Assembly (NCBI RefSeq): GCF_014207845.1
Contig: NZ_JACHLC010000001.1
Coordinates: 1,922,001 to 1,986,000, forward strand
Length of the DNA: 64,000 nt
Reading direction: 5' to 3'
Origin: Chryseobacterium shigense
GTDB lineage: Bacteria > Bacteroidota > Bacteroidia > Flavobacteriales > Weeksellaceae
Both the position numbers and the translations under genes were made by a program. The notes below the pieces were generated by a model. That model was given only the letters and a program-made list of their open reading frames with translations, was not told the origin of the DNA and did not search any database. Position 1 is the stretch's first letter, and the number at the start of each line of letters is the position of its first letter. Shown here one piece after another: positions 19,485 to 28,486 of this stretch.

Positions 19485-20129
19485 TTAAATCGTCCACTGA
19501 TCATTCACAACAGCAACCAGATATTGCTTACCCTGGAATTTTTCAAAAACAAAACGGATGGTTTTCCAGTCCATTTTCCCATTTTCTTCGGTACCTTTTA
19601 TATAGTTTTCAGTGAAGTCATTTCCCGGATATATTTTCTTTAAATTATTAAGTGAATTTCCACCACCGAGAAATTTATTTAACGAATACTGTGATGTTGT
19701 GAAATCTTTAGAGAAAACCCATTTGGTCAAATAATCATTAATGGTTGCTTTATACGGATCTCCCGATCCATCCTGAGCTCCCCATGTATACAGGTTTTTT
19801 GTTGGCTGGTATTTTTCAAAATCTGTCTTAGAAAAATGCATATCTTCTTTGGGGTCAACAAATCCGTACATAGAGAAAGTAATGCCTTTTTCCGGATGGA
19901 TAAATGCTGCAAAAGCTTTATAATTCTTACTTTTTAAAGCCTGTAAAATTTCATCATTCGTAGACTTTACAGCTACCTCATCCGTTTTTTTCTTCCGGGC
20001 TTCCATCTCAATGTTTTTTTCCTTAGCCTGAGCCATAGAATCTATGACATTGGGAATTGGTTTTCCAGGAGTTTTTTCGCAAGCCGTTAACAAGGTTAAT
20101 CCTAATATTGGAATGATCAGCTTTTTCAT
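19485..20129 (-). CDS. Lipoprotein, function unknown
   Basis: 214 residues from ATG at 20129. The frame extends to 20207, but the lipoprotein signal starts at the internal methionine (MKKLIIPILGLTLLTAC, lipobox LTAC). The remainder includes a charged helix (DSMAQAKEKNIEMEARKKK) and an SnoaL/NTF2-like-sized domain (ALKSKNYKAFAAFIHPEKGI onward) with several Trp/Tyr positions. I do not recognise the family with certainty. Its 3' end faces the inverted repeat at 19383-19464. Confidence 0.7.
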   Translation of the reverse strand: MKKLIIPILGLTLLTACEKTPGKPIPNVIDSMAQAKEKNIEMEARKKKTDEVAVKSTNDEILQALKSKNYKAFAAFIHPEKGITFSMYGFVDPKEDMHFSKTDFEKYQPTKNLYTWGAQDGSGDPYKATINDYLTKWVFSKDFTTSQYSLNKFLGGGNSLNNLKKIYPGNDFTENYIKGTEENGKMDWKTIRFVFEKFQGKQYLVAVVNDQWTI

Positions 20130-20245
20130 CTTTTCAATTTTAATTAAAAAGAAACACCAAAACGGGTGCCAATACAATACTTCCGATAGATAAGTTCTGT
20201 TGTCCAACTTTCTTTTAATAAGGTGGTTTTAAGTAAATTTGTCTT

Positions 20246-21244
20246 ATGGAAATTTTAGACATCCTTATCATTGGCGGTGGCCCTATCGGTTTAAACTGTG
20301 CTCTTGAAGCCCGGAAAAATAATCTCACTTATCTGGTTATTGAAAAAGGAACTATCGTCAATTCATTATATAACTATCCTTTATATATGCGTTTTTTCTC
20401 AACTGCAGAAAAACTGGAAATAGATGACATTCCGTTCATTTCCACCGCTCCTAAACCTGGAAGACAGGAAGCTCTTGAATATTATCAGGGAATTGCAAGG
20501 CAGAGGGAAATCAATATTAATCTTTATGAAAAAGTCCTGAAAGTTTCCAAAGCCGGAGATATTTTTAATATTGAAACGTCAAAAGCTGTATATAAAGCAA
20601 AGAATGTCATTATTTCTACAGGATTCTATGATATTCCTAATCTGATGAACATTCCGGGAGAAGATCTTCCAAAAGTAAAACACTATTACACGGAACCCTA
20701 TCCTTATGCAAAACAGAAAATAGTGATAGTAGGATCAAGCAATTCCGCAGTGGATGCAGCTCTTGAAACCTATAGGAAAGGAGCTGATGTAACTATGATC
20801 ATCCGAAATCCCGAAATCTCAAAAAGTGTAAAATACTGGGTGAAACCTGATATCGAAAACAGGATTACAGAAGGAAGTATTAAAGCTTATTTCAATTCGG
20901 AAATAACGGAGATTACTGATAATGCAGTTATTTTTAGAGATAAAAATGGTACAATCAACGAGATTGAAAATGATTTTGTCCTGGCATTAACCGGTTATCT
21001 CCCCGATTTTGAATTCTTAAGAAGTTCTGGAATAGAGCTTCAAGGCGACTGCCTGAATCCGATGTATCATCCCGAAACCATGGAAACCAATGTCCCGAAT
21101 CTGTATCTGGCCGGTGTTGTTTGTGGGGGAAAGGATACGCATCTTTGGTTTATTGAGAATTCCCGTATTCATGCAGAAATGATTGTTGGAAATATTGTTT
21201 CCGGAAAAGAATCAGGAGGTAAGACCCGGGAATCAAAATTTTAG
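20246..21244 (+). CDS. YpdA-family bacillithiol disulfide reductase-like FAD enzyme
   Basis: 332 residues with two dinucleotide-binding folds: GGGPIGLNCALEA near residue 10 (FAD) and IVGSSNSAVDAALE near 162-175 (NADPH). FAD-contact motif ALTGYLPDFEFL lies near 250. There is no CxxC pair, which separates it from thioredoxin reductases and fits YpdA/Bdr, thought to reduce bacillithiol disulfide with NADPH. A TAAATTTG box ends only 5 bases before the ATG, so the mRNA may be nearly leaderless. Confidence 0.82.
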   Translation: MEILDILIIGGGPIGLNCALEARKNNLTYLVIEKGTIVNSLYNYPLYMRFFSTAEKLEIDDIPFISTAPKPGRQEALEYYQGIARQREININLYEKVLKVSKAGDIFNIETSKAVYKAKNVIISTGFYDIPNLMNIPGEDLPKVKHYYTEPYPYAKQKIVIVGSSNSAVDAALETYRKGADVTMIIRNPEISKSVKYWVKPDIENRITEGSIKAYFNSEITEITDNAVIFRDKNGTINEIENDFVLALTGYLPDFEFLRSSGIELQGDCLNPMYHPETMETNVPNLYLAGVVCGGKDTHLWFIENSRIHAEMIVGNIVSGKESGGKTRESKF

Positions 21245-21257
21245 ATCGCTAATAAAA

Positions 21258-21351
21258 AATCTGCTTAATCTGCTCAATCTGCGAGAAATTTAATTATATA
21301 TATTCTTAATATTTATTTCTTCTCTCGCAGATTGAGCAGATTAAGCAGATT
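21258..21351. repeat. 29-bp inverted repeat with internal AATCTGC triplication
   Basis: Left arm 21258-21286 and right arm 21323-21351 are perfectly complementary over 29 bp, with a 36-base A/T-rich loop. Each arm contains three AATCTGC units separated by dinucleotides. It lies exactly between the convergent stops of ypdA and the MFS gene and could terminate both. It looks like a dispersed palindromic repeat; a degenerate single arm may be at 57881-57910. Confidence 0.8.
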
Positions 21352-21353
21352 CT

Positions 21354-22577
21354 TTAGTTTCCGGTTCTCTTTTTAAGCATCCAGGGAATGACAAAATAGA
21401 ATCCGGCAGCAATGCCTACAGCTAATATTCCTGTTCCTATCCACAATGCATTGAATCCGAATTGATTTGCCGTTATTGTCCCGATATATGGTGTAATAAT
21501 GAAAGCTAAGGCTACGGAGATTCCGTTCATTCCCATGTAGGCTCCTTTATTGTTTTCACCGGAACGCAGAGCGGTTATGGTAGACATAAATGGAAGTGTC
21601 CATATTTCACCGATGCACAACAATGTCATGGAAACAACAAGTGTCAGGATCGAATAATCAAAAGCCAGCATTGCATATGATATACCGCACAAAATAGTTC
21701 CTATAAACAGGGTAAATGCAAGGTTAAAGTACTTTTCGGCTATCTGTACAAACCCCATTTCCAAAAGCACAATCAGGAATCCGCTGTAGCCAAGAATATA
21801 TCCTATACTCTGCTGACTTAAATGTGCAGTATCCTTATAAAAGATAGTAAGTGTACTGAACAACTGGAAAAAACAGATCGAAAACAGCATGCAGAAAAAA
21901 CTGTAAAGCAGAAATTTACTGTCGCGGTATGGAGAGTTTTCTTTTTTAGCTGTAACAGCTTCTTTTACTTTTTTAGGGTTTAATACTGCCTGCCTGTTCC
22001 GCTTTCCGAAAAACCTGATATACATTAGCCCTGCCAATAATGCTGCCAATGCATTGCTGAAAAATAAAAATTCATACGAAATAGCAGATAATATTCCTCC
22101 CAATGCAGGACCAATAGAAAACCCCAGATTCACAGCCATTCTGTTTAATGAAAAAGCCCTGGTGATATTTTCAGGCTTGGCATATTTAGTGATGGCTACT
22201 GAGTTTGCAGGGCGGAAAGTTTCACTTACAATACTCTGGATCAGGATAATGGACGCTAAACCTACTTCTGTTTTAAAAAGTGGAATCATGCAGAACAATG
22301 GCACGCTTAACAGCAGGCTCAGACTTTGAACGCGGTATTCTCCTATTCTATCGGTAATTAAGCCACCAAGCCATGAACCCAATACGGAACCTATTCCGAA
22401 AAAACTCAGAATAATTCCTGAATTCTCAATACTGAAATGAAGGTGTGCTGTCATATACACTCCAAGAAACGGAAGTACCATAGAACCTGCACGGTTGATG
22501 AGCATGACCAGCGCCAGCATCCAGCTCTCTTCTGAAAGTCCTTTGAAAGAACTCGTATATACGCTAATTATTTTCAC
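21354..22577 (-). CDS. MFS transporter (DHA1-like)
   Basis: 407 residues and twelve predicted membrane helices. The helix 2-3 loop has the MFS motif-A-like GGLITDRIGEYRV, and the opening SWMLALVMLINRAGSMVLPF is common to flavobacterial drug-efflux-type carriers. A long basic loop (GKRNRQAVLNPKKVKEAV) joins the two six-helix halves. Likely proton-coupled efflux of small organic molecules; the substrate is unknown. The gene overlaps the edge of the inverted repeat at its 3' end. Confidence 0.85.
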   Translation of the reverse strand: MKIISVYTSSFKGLSEESWMLALVMLINRAGSMVLPFLGVYMTAHLHFSIENSGIILSFFGIGSVLGSWLGGLITDRIGEYRVQSLSLLLSVPLFCMIPLFKTEVGLASIILIQSIVSETFRPANSVAITKYAKPENITRAFSLNRMAVNLGFSIGPALGGILSAISYEFLFFSNALAALLAGLMYIRFFGKRNRQAVLNPKKVKEAVTAKKENSPYRDSKFLLYSFFCMLFSICFFQLFSTLTIFYKDTAHLSQQSIGYILGYSGFLIVLLEMGFVQIAEKYFNLAFTLFIGTILCGISYAMLAFDYSILTLVVSMTLLCIGEIWTLPFMSTITALRSGENNKGAYMGMNGISVALAFIITPYIGTITANQFGFNALWIGTGILAVGIAAGFYFVIPWMLKKRTGN

Positions 22578-22720
22578 AATATTATTTTTGAAATAATTCC
22601 AGTAAGGGTAAAATTAGGAAAATGGCATGGGCTTCTTTTCCAAAGACACTTCTTTTTATCGATAACATGAATAGAAAGAAAAAAATATGCCCCATTACAA
22701 GGAATTAATAGGTAATAAAA

Positions 22721-22755
22721 CAAAAAAAGGCAGGACTTTGTGAAGTCCTGCCTTT
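22721..22755 (-). terminator. Terminator of glnS
   Basis: AAAGGCAGGACTT (22726-22738) pairs with AAGTCCTGCCTTT (22743-22755), a 13-bp perfect stem with a 4-base loop. On the minus strand it continues into a T run, about 25 bases after the glnS stop. Confidence 0.9.
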
Positions 22756-22780
22756 ATACTTATATCCAATCTTTTTAAGA

Positions 22781-24454
22781 TTATTCTGGTTTAAAGGAAT
22801 CCTTCAATGTTACTGTACGGTTGAATACAAGATTAGAATCCGTAGAATCCTGATCTTTTGTAAAGTATCCGATTCTCTGGAACTGAAGTGGCTCACCTAC
22901 AGCTACGTCTTTCAGACCTGGTTCAGCAAATCCTTTAACTACAGTTAGTGATTCAGGATTGATGAAGTTCAGGAAATCTACATCTTTTTCAGCATCAGGC
23001 TGTTCAACAGTAAAGAGTTTTTCATAGATCCTTACATCTACAGGGATTGCATGAGTAGCAGATACCCAGTGAAGAGTACCTTTTACTTTTCTTAAGCTTT
23101 CTTCCGTTCCGCTTCCTGACTTGCTCTTTTCATCATAAGTAGCATAGATTGTGGTGATCTCACCGTTTTCATCTTTCTCTACTCTTTCGGCTTTGATGAT
23201 GTAAGCTGATTTCAAACGGACTTCCCCGCCTAATTTCAGTCTGAAAAATTTATTATTTGCTTCTTCTTTAAAGTCTTCTCTTTCGATATATAATTCTCTT
23301 GAAAAAGGAATTTCTCTTGTCCCTGCATTTTCCTGTTCAGGATTATTTTCAGTTTCAACCCATTCCTCTTTACCTTCAGGATAATTTTCAATAACCAGTT
23401 TCACCGGATCTACAACTGCCATTACACGTTTTGCCACCTTATTCAGGTCTTCACGTACACAGAAGTCCAATAGCTGAATTTCAATCAGGTTTTCTCTTTT
23501 GGCAACGCCTACTTTCTCAATAAAATTCTTAATGGATGCTGGTGTAAAGCCTTTTCTTCTCATTCCTGAGATCGTAGGCATTCTCGGATCATCCCAACCT
23601 GTCACTGCTTTCTCAGCAACAAGTCTCTGAAGCTTTCTTTTTGAAGTGATCATATAAGACACATTCATTCTGGCAAATTCTCTCTGTTTAGGTGCCAGTT
23701 TGGACTCGTCATATACCTGCTCCAGATACCAGTTATAAAGTGGTCTGTGATTTTCAAACTCCAATGAACATAACGAATGCGAAACCTGCTCCAGATAATC
23801 CGATTCACCATGTGCCCAGTCGTACATCGGATAAATTTTCCATGTAGTACCCGTCCTGTGGTGAGGTCTTTTCAGGATTCTGTACATTACAGGATCACGT
23901 AAATTCATGTTCGGGGAAACCATATCAATCTGGGCGCGGAGAGACATTGAACCTTCTTCAAATTCTCCGTTCTTCATTCTTTCAAACAGTTCAAGGGACT
24001 CTTCTGCCGGACGGTATCTGTACGGAGACTCTATTCCCGGTTCTGCCGGATTCTTTCTCTGCTCAGTGATTACCTCAGACGGCTGCTCATCTACGTAAGC
24101 TTTTCCTTCTTTGATCATCTGTACGGCCCATTCGTAAAGCTGCTGGAAGTAGTCGGATGCGTACAGCTCTTTATCCCATTTGAAACCTAACCATTCAACA
24201 TCTTTCTTGATAGAATCTACGAATTCCTGTTCTTCTTTTTCAGGGTTCGTATCGTCGAAACGAAGGTTTACGGGAGCATTGTATTTTTCGCCCAGACCAA
24301 AGTTGATACAGATCGCCTTTGTGTGACCTATATGCAGATAACCGTTGGGTTCAGGGGGAAAACGGAAACGGATCTGATCTTTTTTAAGACCGTTTGCCAT
24401 ATCATCTTCAATAATTTGCTCAATAAAATTGAGTGATTTTTTTTCTTCTTCCAT
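22781..24454 (-). CDS. glnS: Glutamine--tRNA ligase
   Basis: 557 residues, normal for GlnRS. Class I signatures: HIGH (residues 41-44) within PPEPNGYLHIGHTKA, and the KMSKS-equivalent MITSKRKLQRLV near 270. Glutaminyl-tRNA-type motifs RFDDTNPEKEEQEFVDSI and YDWAHGESDYLE are present, with the two C-terminal anticodon-binding beta barrels (about 340-550). It charges tRNA-Gln with glutamine, ATP-dependent. It is a stand-alone gene with a strong terminator. Confidence 0.96.
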   Translation of the reverse strand: MEEEKKSLNFIEQIIEDDMANGLKKDQIRFRFPPEPNGYLHIGHTKAICINFGLGEKYNAPVNLRFDDTNPEKEEQEFVDSIKKDVEWLGFKWDKELYASDYFQQLYEWAVQMIKEGKAYVDEQPSEVITEQRKNPAEPGIESPYRYRPAEESLELFERMKNGEFEEGSMSLRAQIDMVSPNMNLRDPVMYRILKRPHHRTGTTWKIYPMYDWAHGESDYLEQVSHSLCSLEFENHRPLYNWYLEQVYDESKLAPKQREFARMNVSYMITSKRKLQRLVAEKAVTGWDDPRMPTISGMRRKGFTPASIKNFIEKVGVAKRENLIEIQLLDFCVREDLNKVAKRVMAVVDPVKLVIENYPEGKEEWVETENNPEQENAGTREIPFSRELYIEREDFKEEANNKFFRLKLGGEVRLKSAYIIKAERVEKDENGEITTIYATYDEKSKSGSGTEESLRKVKGTLHWVSATHAIPVDVRIYEKLFTVEQPDAEKDVDFLNFINPESLTVVKGFAEPGLKDVAVGEPLQFQRIGYFTKDQDSTDSNLVFNRTVTLKDSFKPE

Positions 24455-24603
24455 TTAAATTTAGCTTTTACAAAAAAAGTTTCACAAAGTTACGGAAAAT
24501 TTGGGGCTTACGGAAATGATAATTTAATTGATAAAGCGATGATAATTCAATATTTTTTGATTAATTTAGTTAAAACTAAAAACCGTTTCTAAAATTACCG
24601 ACC

Positions 24604-25734
24604 ATGGCTGTTTATATCCTAAGCAATCGTAAGATCGTCCGTCACAAAGGCGAAAAAGCAGATTCATTTTCCAATGATGAATATTCTATTCCCAATTTCA
24701 GGATTGCAAAATGTGATTTTGATTCCTACAAAGAACCAACTGCCGCAGCCAAAAAGAAAAAAGATTACACCAACCGTAACATTTTAAATTACAAGTTATT
24801 TTCCGAGCCTGAAAAACAGGGTTACCAGGACGTACTGGACGTTTTATTGAATGAGAAAGGCATTAAAAAATCTACTCTAACGGCCAATAATCTTGGCGGA
24901 ACACAAAGAATGTTCTATGAACTGTATAAAAATATGTCTTCCACAAAGGACCGGAGTGATGTTCTTATTTTCATTCACGGCTATGCTTACGATTTTGATG
25001 ATGAATTAAAAGCAATTACAGATCTTAAAAAACTGTTTATTGATAATCCAGAATCACCCGTAGAACACATTCTTTTTGTGAGCTGGCCTGCTTCAAGCAG
25101 TATTGTGCCGTTAACATATTTTGATGATAAGGCTTCGAGCGTTAATTCAGGATCATCACTGATGAGGCTGTTTTATTTTTATACCCAGTTTTTAAAAGAT
25201 ATTTTTTCAAACCGCGATCTGGCCCCGTGTAACCAAAGGATACATCTGATGGCTCATTCTCTTGGAAACAGGGTCCTTCAAAGTATGCTGTACAGCCTTA
25301 AAAGAGAAAATATCCTCCGTGTTATCGACCAGGTAATGCTTTTAAATGCCGATGTAACGTATAAAGTTTTTGAGGATTCTGAAGATTCCTATAATAAACT
25401 TCCGTTGCTGGCCAACCGTATTTCTATTTATCTGAACAGAAGGGATACTGTCCTGGGAATTTCACAATTCACGAAAAATATTCTTACACCGAGATTAGGG
25501 AAAAACGGACCAAGTGATATGGAAAAATTGAAAGATATTGTTTCCGTCATCGACTGTACTTTTGTAGAAGATGATATCCTGAGCAGTTTCAAATATGAGG
25601 TGGGAAATCATTGGGGATACCTTTCCAGCTCAATGGTTCAACAAGATATTTTTCAAAACTTATATGGTATAGACAGGAATTTAATAACCAATAGAATAAA
25701 AAACAGCGAAAATATTTTCACAATTACTTCCTAG
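24604..25734 (+). CDS. Alpha/beta hydrolase (DUF900-like)
   Basis: 376 residues, no signal peptide. Oxyanion region FIHGYAYDFDDEL (about 121-133) and nucleophile elbow LMAHSLGNRVLQS (Ser near 222, in the A-H-S-L-G form) are clear. A Asp/His pair farther on (NRRDTVLGIS and VGNHWGYLSSS) fits the rest of a triad. The family includes cytosolic esterases or lipases of the DUF900/PGAP1-like group; substrate unknown. It is divergent from glnS with a 149-base gap. Confidence 0.75.
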   Translation: MAVYILSNRKIVRHKGEKADSFSNDEYSIPNFRIAKCDFDSYKEPTAAAKKKKDYTNRNILNYKLFSEPEKQGYQDVLDVLLNEKGIKKSTLTANNLGGTQRMFYELYKNMSSTKDRSDVLIFIHGYAYDFDDELKAITDLKKLFIDNPESPVEHILFVSWPASSSIVPLTYFDDKASSVNSGSSLMRLFYFYTQFLKDIFSNRDLAPCNQRIHLMAHSLGNRVLQSMLYSLKRENILRVIDQVMLLNADVTYKVFEDSEDSYNKLPLLANRISIYLNRRDTVLGISQFTKNILTPRLGKNGPSDMEKLKDIVSVIDCTFVEDDILSSFKYEVGNHWGYLSSSMVQQDIFQNLYGIDRNLITNRIKNSENIFTITS

Positions 25735-25795
25735 AGATTAATTAAAGGAGTATTGTGAAATTAATCATATGTTAAACTTTAAATCAATGTTTAAG

Positions 25796-25811
25796 TTGGC
25801 ATAGAGATTGC
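25796..25811 (+). promoter_or_regulatory. Sigma-54 (RpoN)-type promoter candidate
   Basis: TTGGCATAGAGATTGC matches the -24/-12 consensus TGGCA-N7-TTGC. The GG at 25798-25799 and the GC at 25810-25811 have the required 12-base spacing, and CAATT follows. The predicted start of transcription is near 25823, about 22 bases before the small ORF. Without a search I cannot tell how unusual this match is in the genome. Confidence 0.5.
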
Positions 25812-25844
25812 AATTTTCATTAAACAGAGAAATACAAACTTATC

Positions 25845-25922
25845 ATGAAAAGAATTAAAAGCAGATTTTCTTATATATTGAGCTATATTAAGAAAACAAT
25901 TTTCGTAAAAGATGTGATTTAA
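25845..25922 (+). CDS. Candidate 25-residue basic peptide
   Basis: ATG at 25845 to TAA at 25922 encodes MKRIKSRFSYILSYIKKTIF followed by VKDVI. The peptide is very basic (seven Lys/Arg) with a hydrophobic aromatic core, so an amphipathic membrane-active helix is possible. It is just downstream of the sigma-54-like promoter and upstream of a hairpin. No ribosome-binding site is obvious (flavobacteria often lack one), and a chance ORF this short cannot be excluded. Confidence 0.35.
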   Translation: MKRIKSRFSYILSYIKKTIFVKDVI

Positions 25923-25998
25923 TTGTAAGTATTAACCCGAAAAATAAAATTATCCGAGCCTAACATTACTTTAACCTAATATTTCATTTGTTCTCTAT

Positions 25999-26030
25999 CT
26001 TCCAATTTCATTTTTTGGAAGTTATTTTAG
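25999..26030 (+). terminator. Weak terminator-like hairpin
   Basis: CTTCCAA (25999-26005) pairs with TTGGAAG (26015-26021), then TTATTTTAGTTT. It has a 7-bp stem and only a broken T run. It would end a transcript of the 25-codon ORF. Confidence 0.4.
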
Positions 26031-26140
26031 TTTATTCAATCTTTACAAAATTAGATAAGATCATGGAAAGCTGAACATTCCAGCAATCCAACCAGTGCGG
26101 AATTATCCTGCTATATTCTAACTAGTTAATGATGGTCCTT

Positions 26141-27145
26141 TTATATTTTAAACCACAACAACTCGTTTTTGAGTTCCAGATCCGATTCAAAATTATTTAC
26201 AAATAAAGCTCCGGTACCCAAACCTTGCGGCATCGGATTCCTTTTTGTGAATGTATACTGTGCAATGGCATTCAAACCAATATTACTTTCCAGAGCGGAA
26301 GTAATCCACCAACCGATATTCTTATCTTCCGCAAGGGAGATCCACTCATCTGAGCCGGCAAAACCGCCAACCAGAGCAGGTTTAAGAATAATATACTGAG
26401 GCTTGATGATTTCTAAAAGTTTTCTCTTTTCAGCAGGATTGGTAATCCCGATCAATTCTTCATCTAAAGCAATAGGTGTAGGGGTTTGGGCACATAATGC
26501 TGCCATATCATTCCAGTTCCCGGCTTTTACAGGCTGCTCGATAGAATGGATGTGAAGGTCGGCAAGCTGTTTCAAAACAATCTCCGCTTCTTCCCTGCTA
26601 AATCCGCCATTGGCATCCACCCGAAGTTCCAGCTTATCTTTTGAAAATTTCTTCCTTAATTCGTGAAGGATTTTATGCTCGGATTTCCAGTCAACTCCAA
26701 TCTTAAGCTTGATACAATGAAAACCTTTTTCAAGCTTCTCCCGGATCTGCTCTTCCATATACTGAACGTCTCCCATCCAGATCAGTCCATTAATCCTGAT
26801 CGCTGCTTTTCTTTCTGTAAATTCACTTGGAAAATACAGATGGGCTCCATGTTTAAGATTTAAGATTGCCTGTTCATAACCGAACCATATGGAGGGAAAA
26901 TCTCTCAGCTGTTCTTTCAAATACTGATTATCCCTGTTAATATTTTCGCACAGCCATTGCAGCTTTTCTTCATAATCCGGTCTGTCATCAAAACTCAGTC
27001 CCCTGAATACAGCACATTCACCGGTTCCCTTTTTTCCATCATTTTCAACTTCAAGGATGAAGGTTTCTTTTTCATGCAAAACGCCGCGAGATGTTCCGCT
27101 CGGGCGTTTGAATTCTAATAAATATCGGGAATATTTTGCTTTCAT
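26141..27145 (-). CDS. menC: o-Succinylbenzoate synthase (enolase superfamily)
   Basis: 334 residues. Enolase-superfamily barrel with the Lys acid/base motif HCIKLKIG, metal ligands in ELRVDANGGF (Asp), SIEQPVKAGN (Glu) and ALDEEL (Asp/Glu), and the second catalytic Lys in YIILKPALVGG. The C-terminal SALESNIGLNAIAQYT and PQGLGTGALF are typical of Bacteroidota MenC. It makes o-succinylbenzoate for menaquinone. The ATG overlaps the fbp stop by one base (TAATG). A dipeptide epimerase is the less likely alternative. Confidence 0.85.
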   Translation of the reverse strand: MKAKYSRYLLEFKRPSGTSRGVLHEKETFILEVENDGKKGTGECAVFRGLSFDDRPDYEEKLQWLCENINRDNQYLKEQLRDFPSIWFGYEQAILNLKHGAHLYFPSEFTERKAAIRINGLIWMGDVQYMEEQIREKLEKGFHCIKLKIGVDWKSEHKILHELRKKFSKDKLELRVDANGGFSREEAEIVLKQLADLHIHSIEQPVKAGNWNDMAALCAQTPTPIALDEELIGITNPAEKRKLLEIIKPQYIILKPALVGGFAGSDEWISLAEDKNIGWWITSALESNIGLNAIAQYTFTKRNPMPQGLGTGALFVNNFESDLELKNELLWFKI

Positions 27146-28161
27146 TATTTTACACTGTCAATCCGCATAAATTCCTCTGCTTTTTCTACCATCTGAATGC
27201 TTCCACAGAAAAACGGGATTCTCTGGTGAAGTTCAGTAGGTTCTACCTCGAGAATTCTTCTGAAACCGTCTGTTGCTTTTCCGCCGGCCTGTTCTGCAAG
27301 GAATGCCATAGGATTACATTCGTATAACAATCTTAGTTTTCCGTTCGGAGCCTGGGAATAAGAAGGATAAATATAAATTCCTCCTTTCAGCATATTTCTA
27401 TGGAAGTCTGCCACTAAAGAACCGATATATCTTGATGTGTAAGGACGGTCTCCTTCTTCCATCTGGCAGTATTTAAGATAATTTTTTACACCCTGCGGGA
27501 ATTTGATATAATTTCCTTCGTTGATGGAATAAATTTTTCCGCTTTCCGGAAATTTTAAATTAGGATGGGAAAGATAGTAGGTTCCTAATGACGGATCCAA
27601 CGTAAATCCGTTTACCCCATTTCCGGTAGTATACACAATCATAGTGGAAGAACCGTAGATCACATATCCTGCAGCAATCTGGTTGATCCCTTTCTGAAGG
27701 AAATCCTCCAGCTGAACCGGAGTTCCGGGTTCCGTTACCCTTCTGTAAATAGAGAAAATAGTTCCCACGGAAACATTCACATCAATATTGGAAGATCCGT
27801 CCAAAGGATCGATCAGTACTACATATTTGCTTAAGTGTCCGTTTTCACCACATTTAATGTCAATAAAATCATCATTTTCCTCGGAAGCAATACCACACAC
27901 CACCTCTCTCTGTGACAAAGCTGTAATAAAAATATCATTGGCAATTACATCAAGCTTCTGCTGTTCCTCTCCCTGAATATTCTGATTTCCGGCAGCTCCT
28001 GTTATATCTACAATTCCAGCCTTGTTTACTTCTCTGTTTACCACTTTTGAAGCCAGTCTTATTGCACTCAGAAGACGGGAAAATTCCCCGGTGGAATACT
28101 GAAAATCGTCCTGCTTATCAATAAGAAATTCTCCTAAAGTCTGTAATGGTTGATTTGACAT
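27145..28161 (-). CDS. fbp: Fructose-1,6-bisphosphatase, class I
   Basis: 338 residues. Metal and substrate motif [20 protein letters not shown] is intact, with EENDD upstream (DDFID) and the substrate-loop residues [21 protein letters not shown] near 270-285. It hydrolyses fructose-1,6-bisphosphate in gluconeogenesis. The 1-base overlap with menC shows coupled translation, although the pathways are unrelated. The 325-base region upstream must hold its promoter. Confidence 0.96.
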   Translation of the reverse strand: MSNQPLQTLGEFLIDKQDDFQYSTGEFSRLLSAIRLASKVVNREVNKAGIVDITGAAGNQNIQGEEQQKLDVIANDIFITALSQREVVCGIASEENDDFIDIKCGENGHLSKYVVLIDPLDGSSNIDVNVSVGTIFSIYRRVTEPGTPVQLEDFLQKGINQIAAGYVIYGSSTMIVYTTGNGVNGFTLDPSLGTYYLSHPNLKFPESGKIYSINEGNYIKFPQGVKNYLKYCQMEEGDRPYTSRYIGSLVADFHRNMLKGGIYIYPSYSQAPNGKLRLLYECNPMAFLAEQAGGKATDGFRRILEVEPTELHQRIPFFCGSIQMVEKAEEFMRIDSVK

Positions 28162-28486
28162 ATTTTTCTTTTTACGTTTTCTCCAAATTTCGGAAAATTT
28201 ATCGGAGAAAGAAAGTTTTTATCAGAAAAGACCTTAATTACTGTTTATCAAAACAATACAAAGCAACCAATGATTCACACCTAAAATTATAATAGAATAA
28301 TTAATCCCCATTTGATGATAATAAATCAATGAAATTATGATAATTTTCCTCAAGTCTCAATTTTAATGAAATCTTAATTCCTTACCGGCGGCGGACACTT
28401 TCATATCTCGTTGTAAATTTATAATTTTGACGTCCGTAAAAAACTCATGTAATTTTTAATCTAACAATTTTATTTTAAACAAATTA
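28162..28486. other. Intergenic gap between divergent fbp and lysC
   Basis: 325 bases, A/T-rich. TAATTTTG at 28422-28429 is an exact -7 box for lysC with a leader of about 50 bases, but no TTG is found at the right distance upstream. On the other strand I see no clear promoter for fbp. A short GC-rich patch (ACCGGCGGCGGACAC near 28384) stands out. No ORF or structured RNA is supported. Confidence 0.45.

Larger units (their letters stand above)
25735..26140. other. Intergenic gap holding a candidate sigma-54 promoter and small peptide ORF
   Basis: 406 bases between convergently placed genes (hydrolase on plus, menC on minus). It contains the -24/-12-type promoter at 25796, a 25-codon ORF at 25845 and a weak plus-strand hairpin at 25999. 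The remaining bases are A/T-rich with nothing else I can support. Confidence 0.6.
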
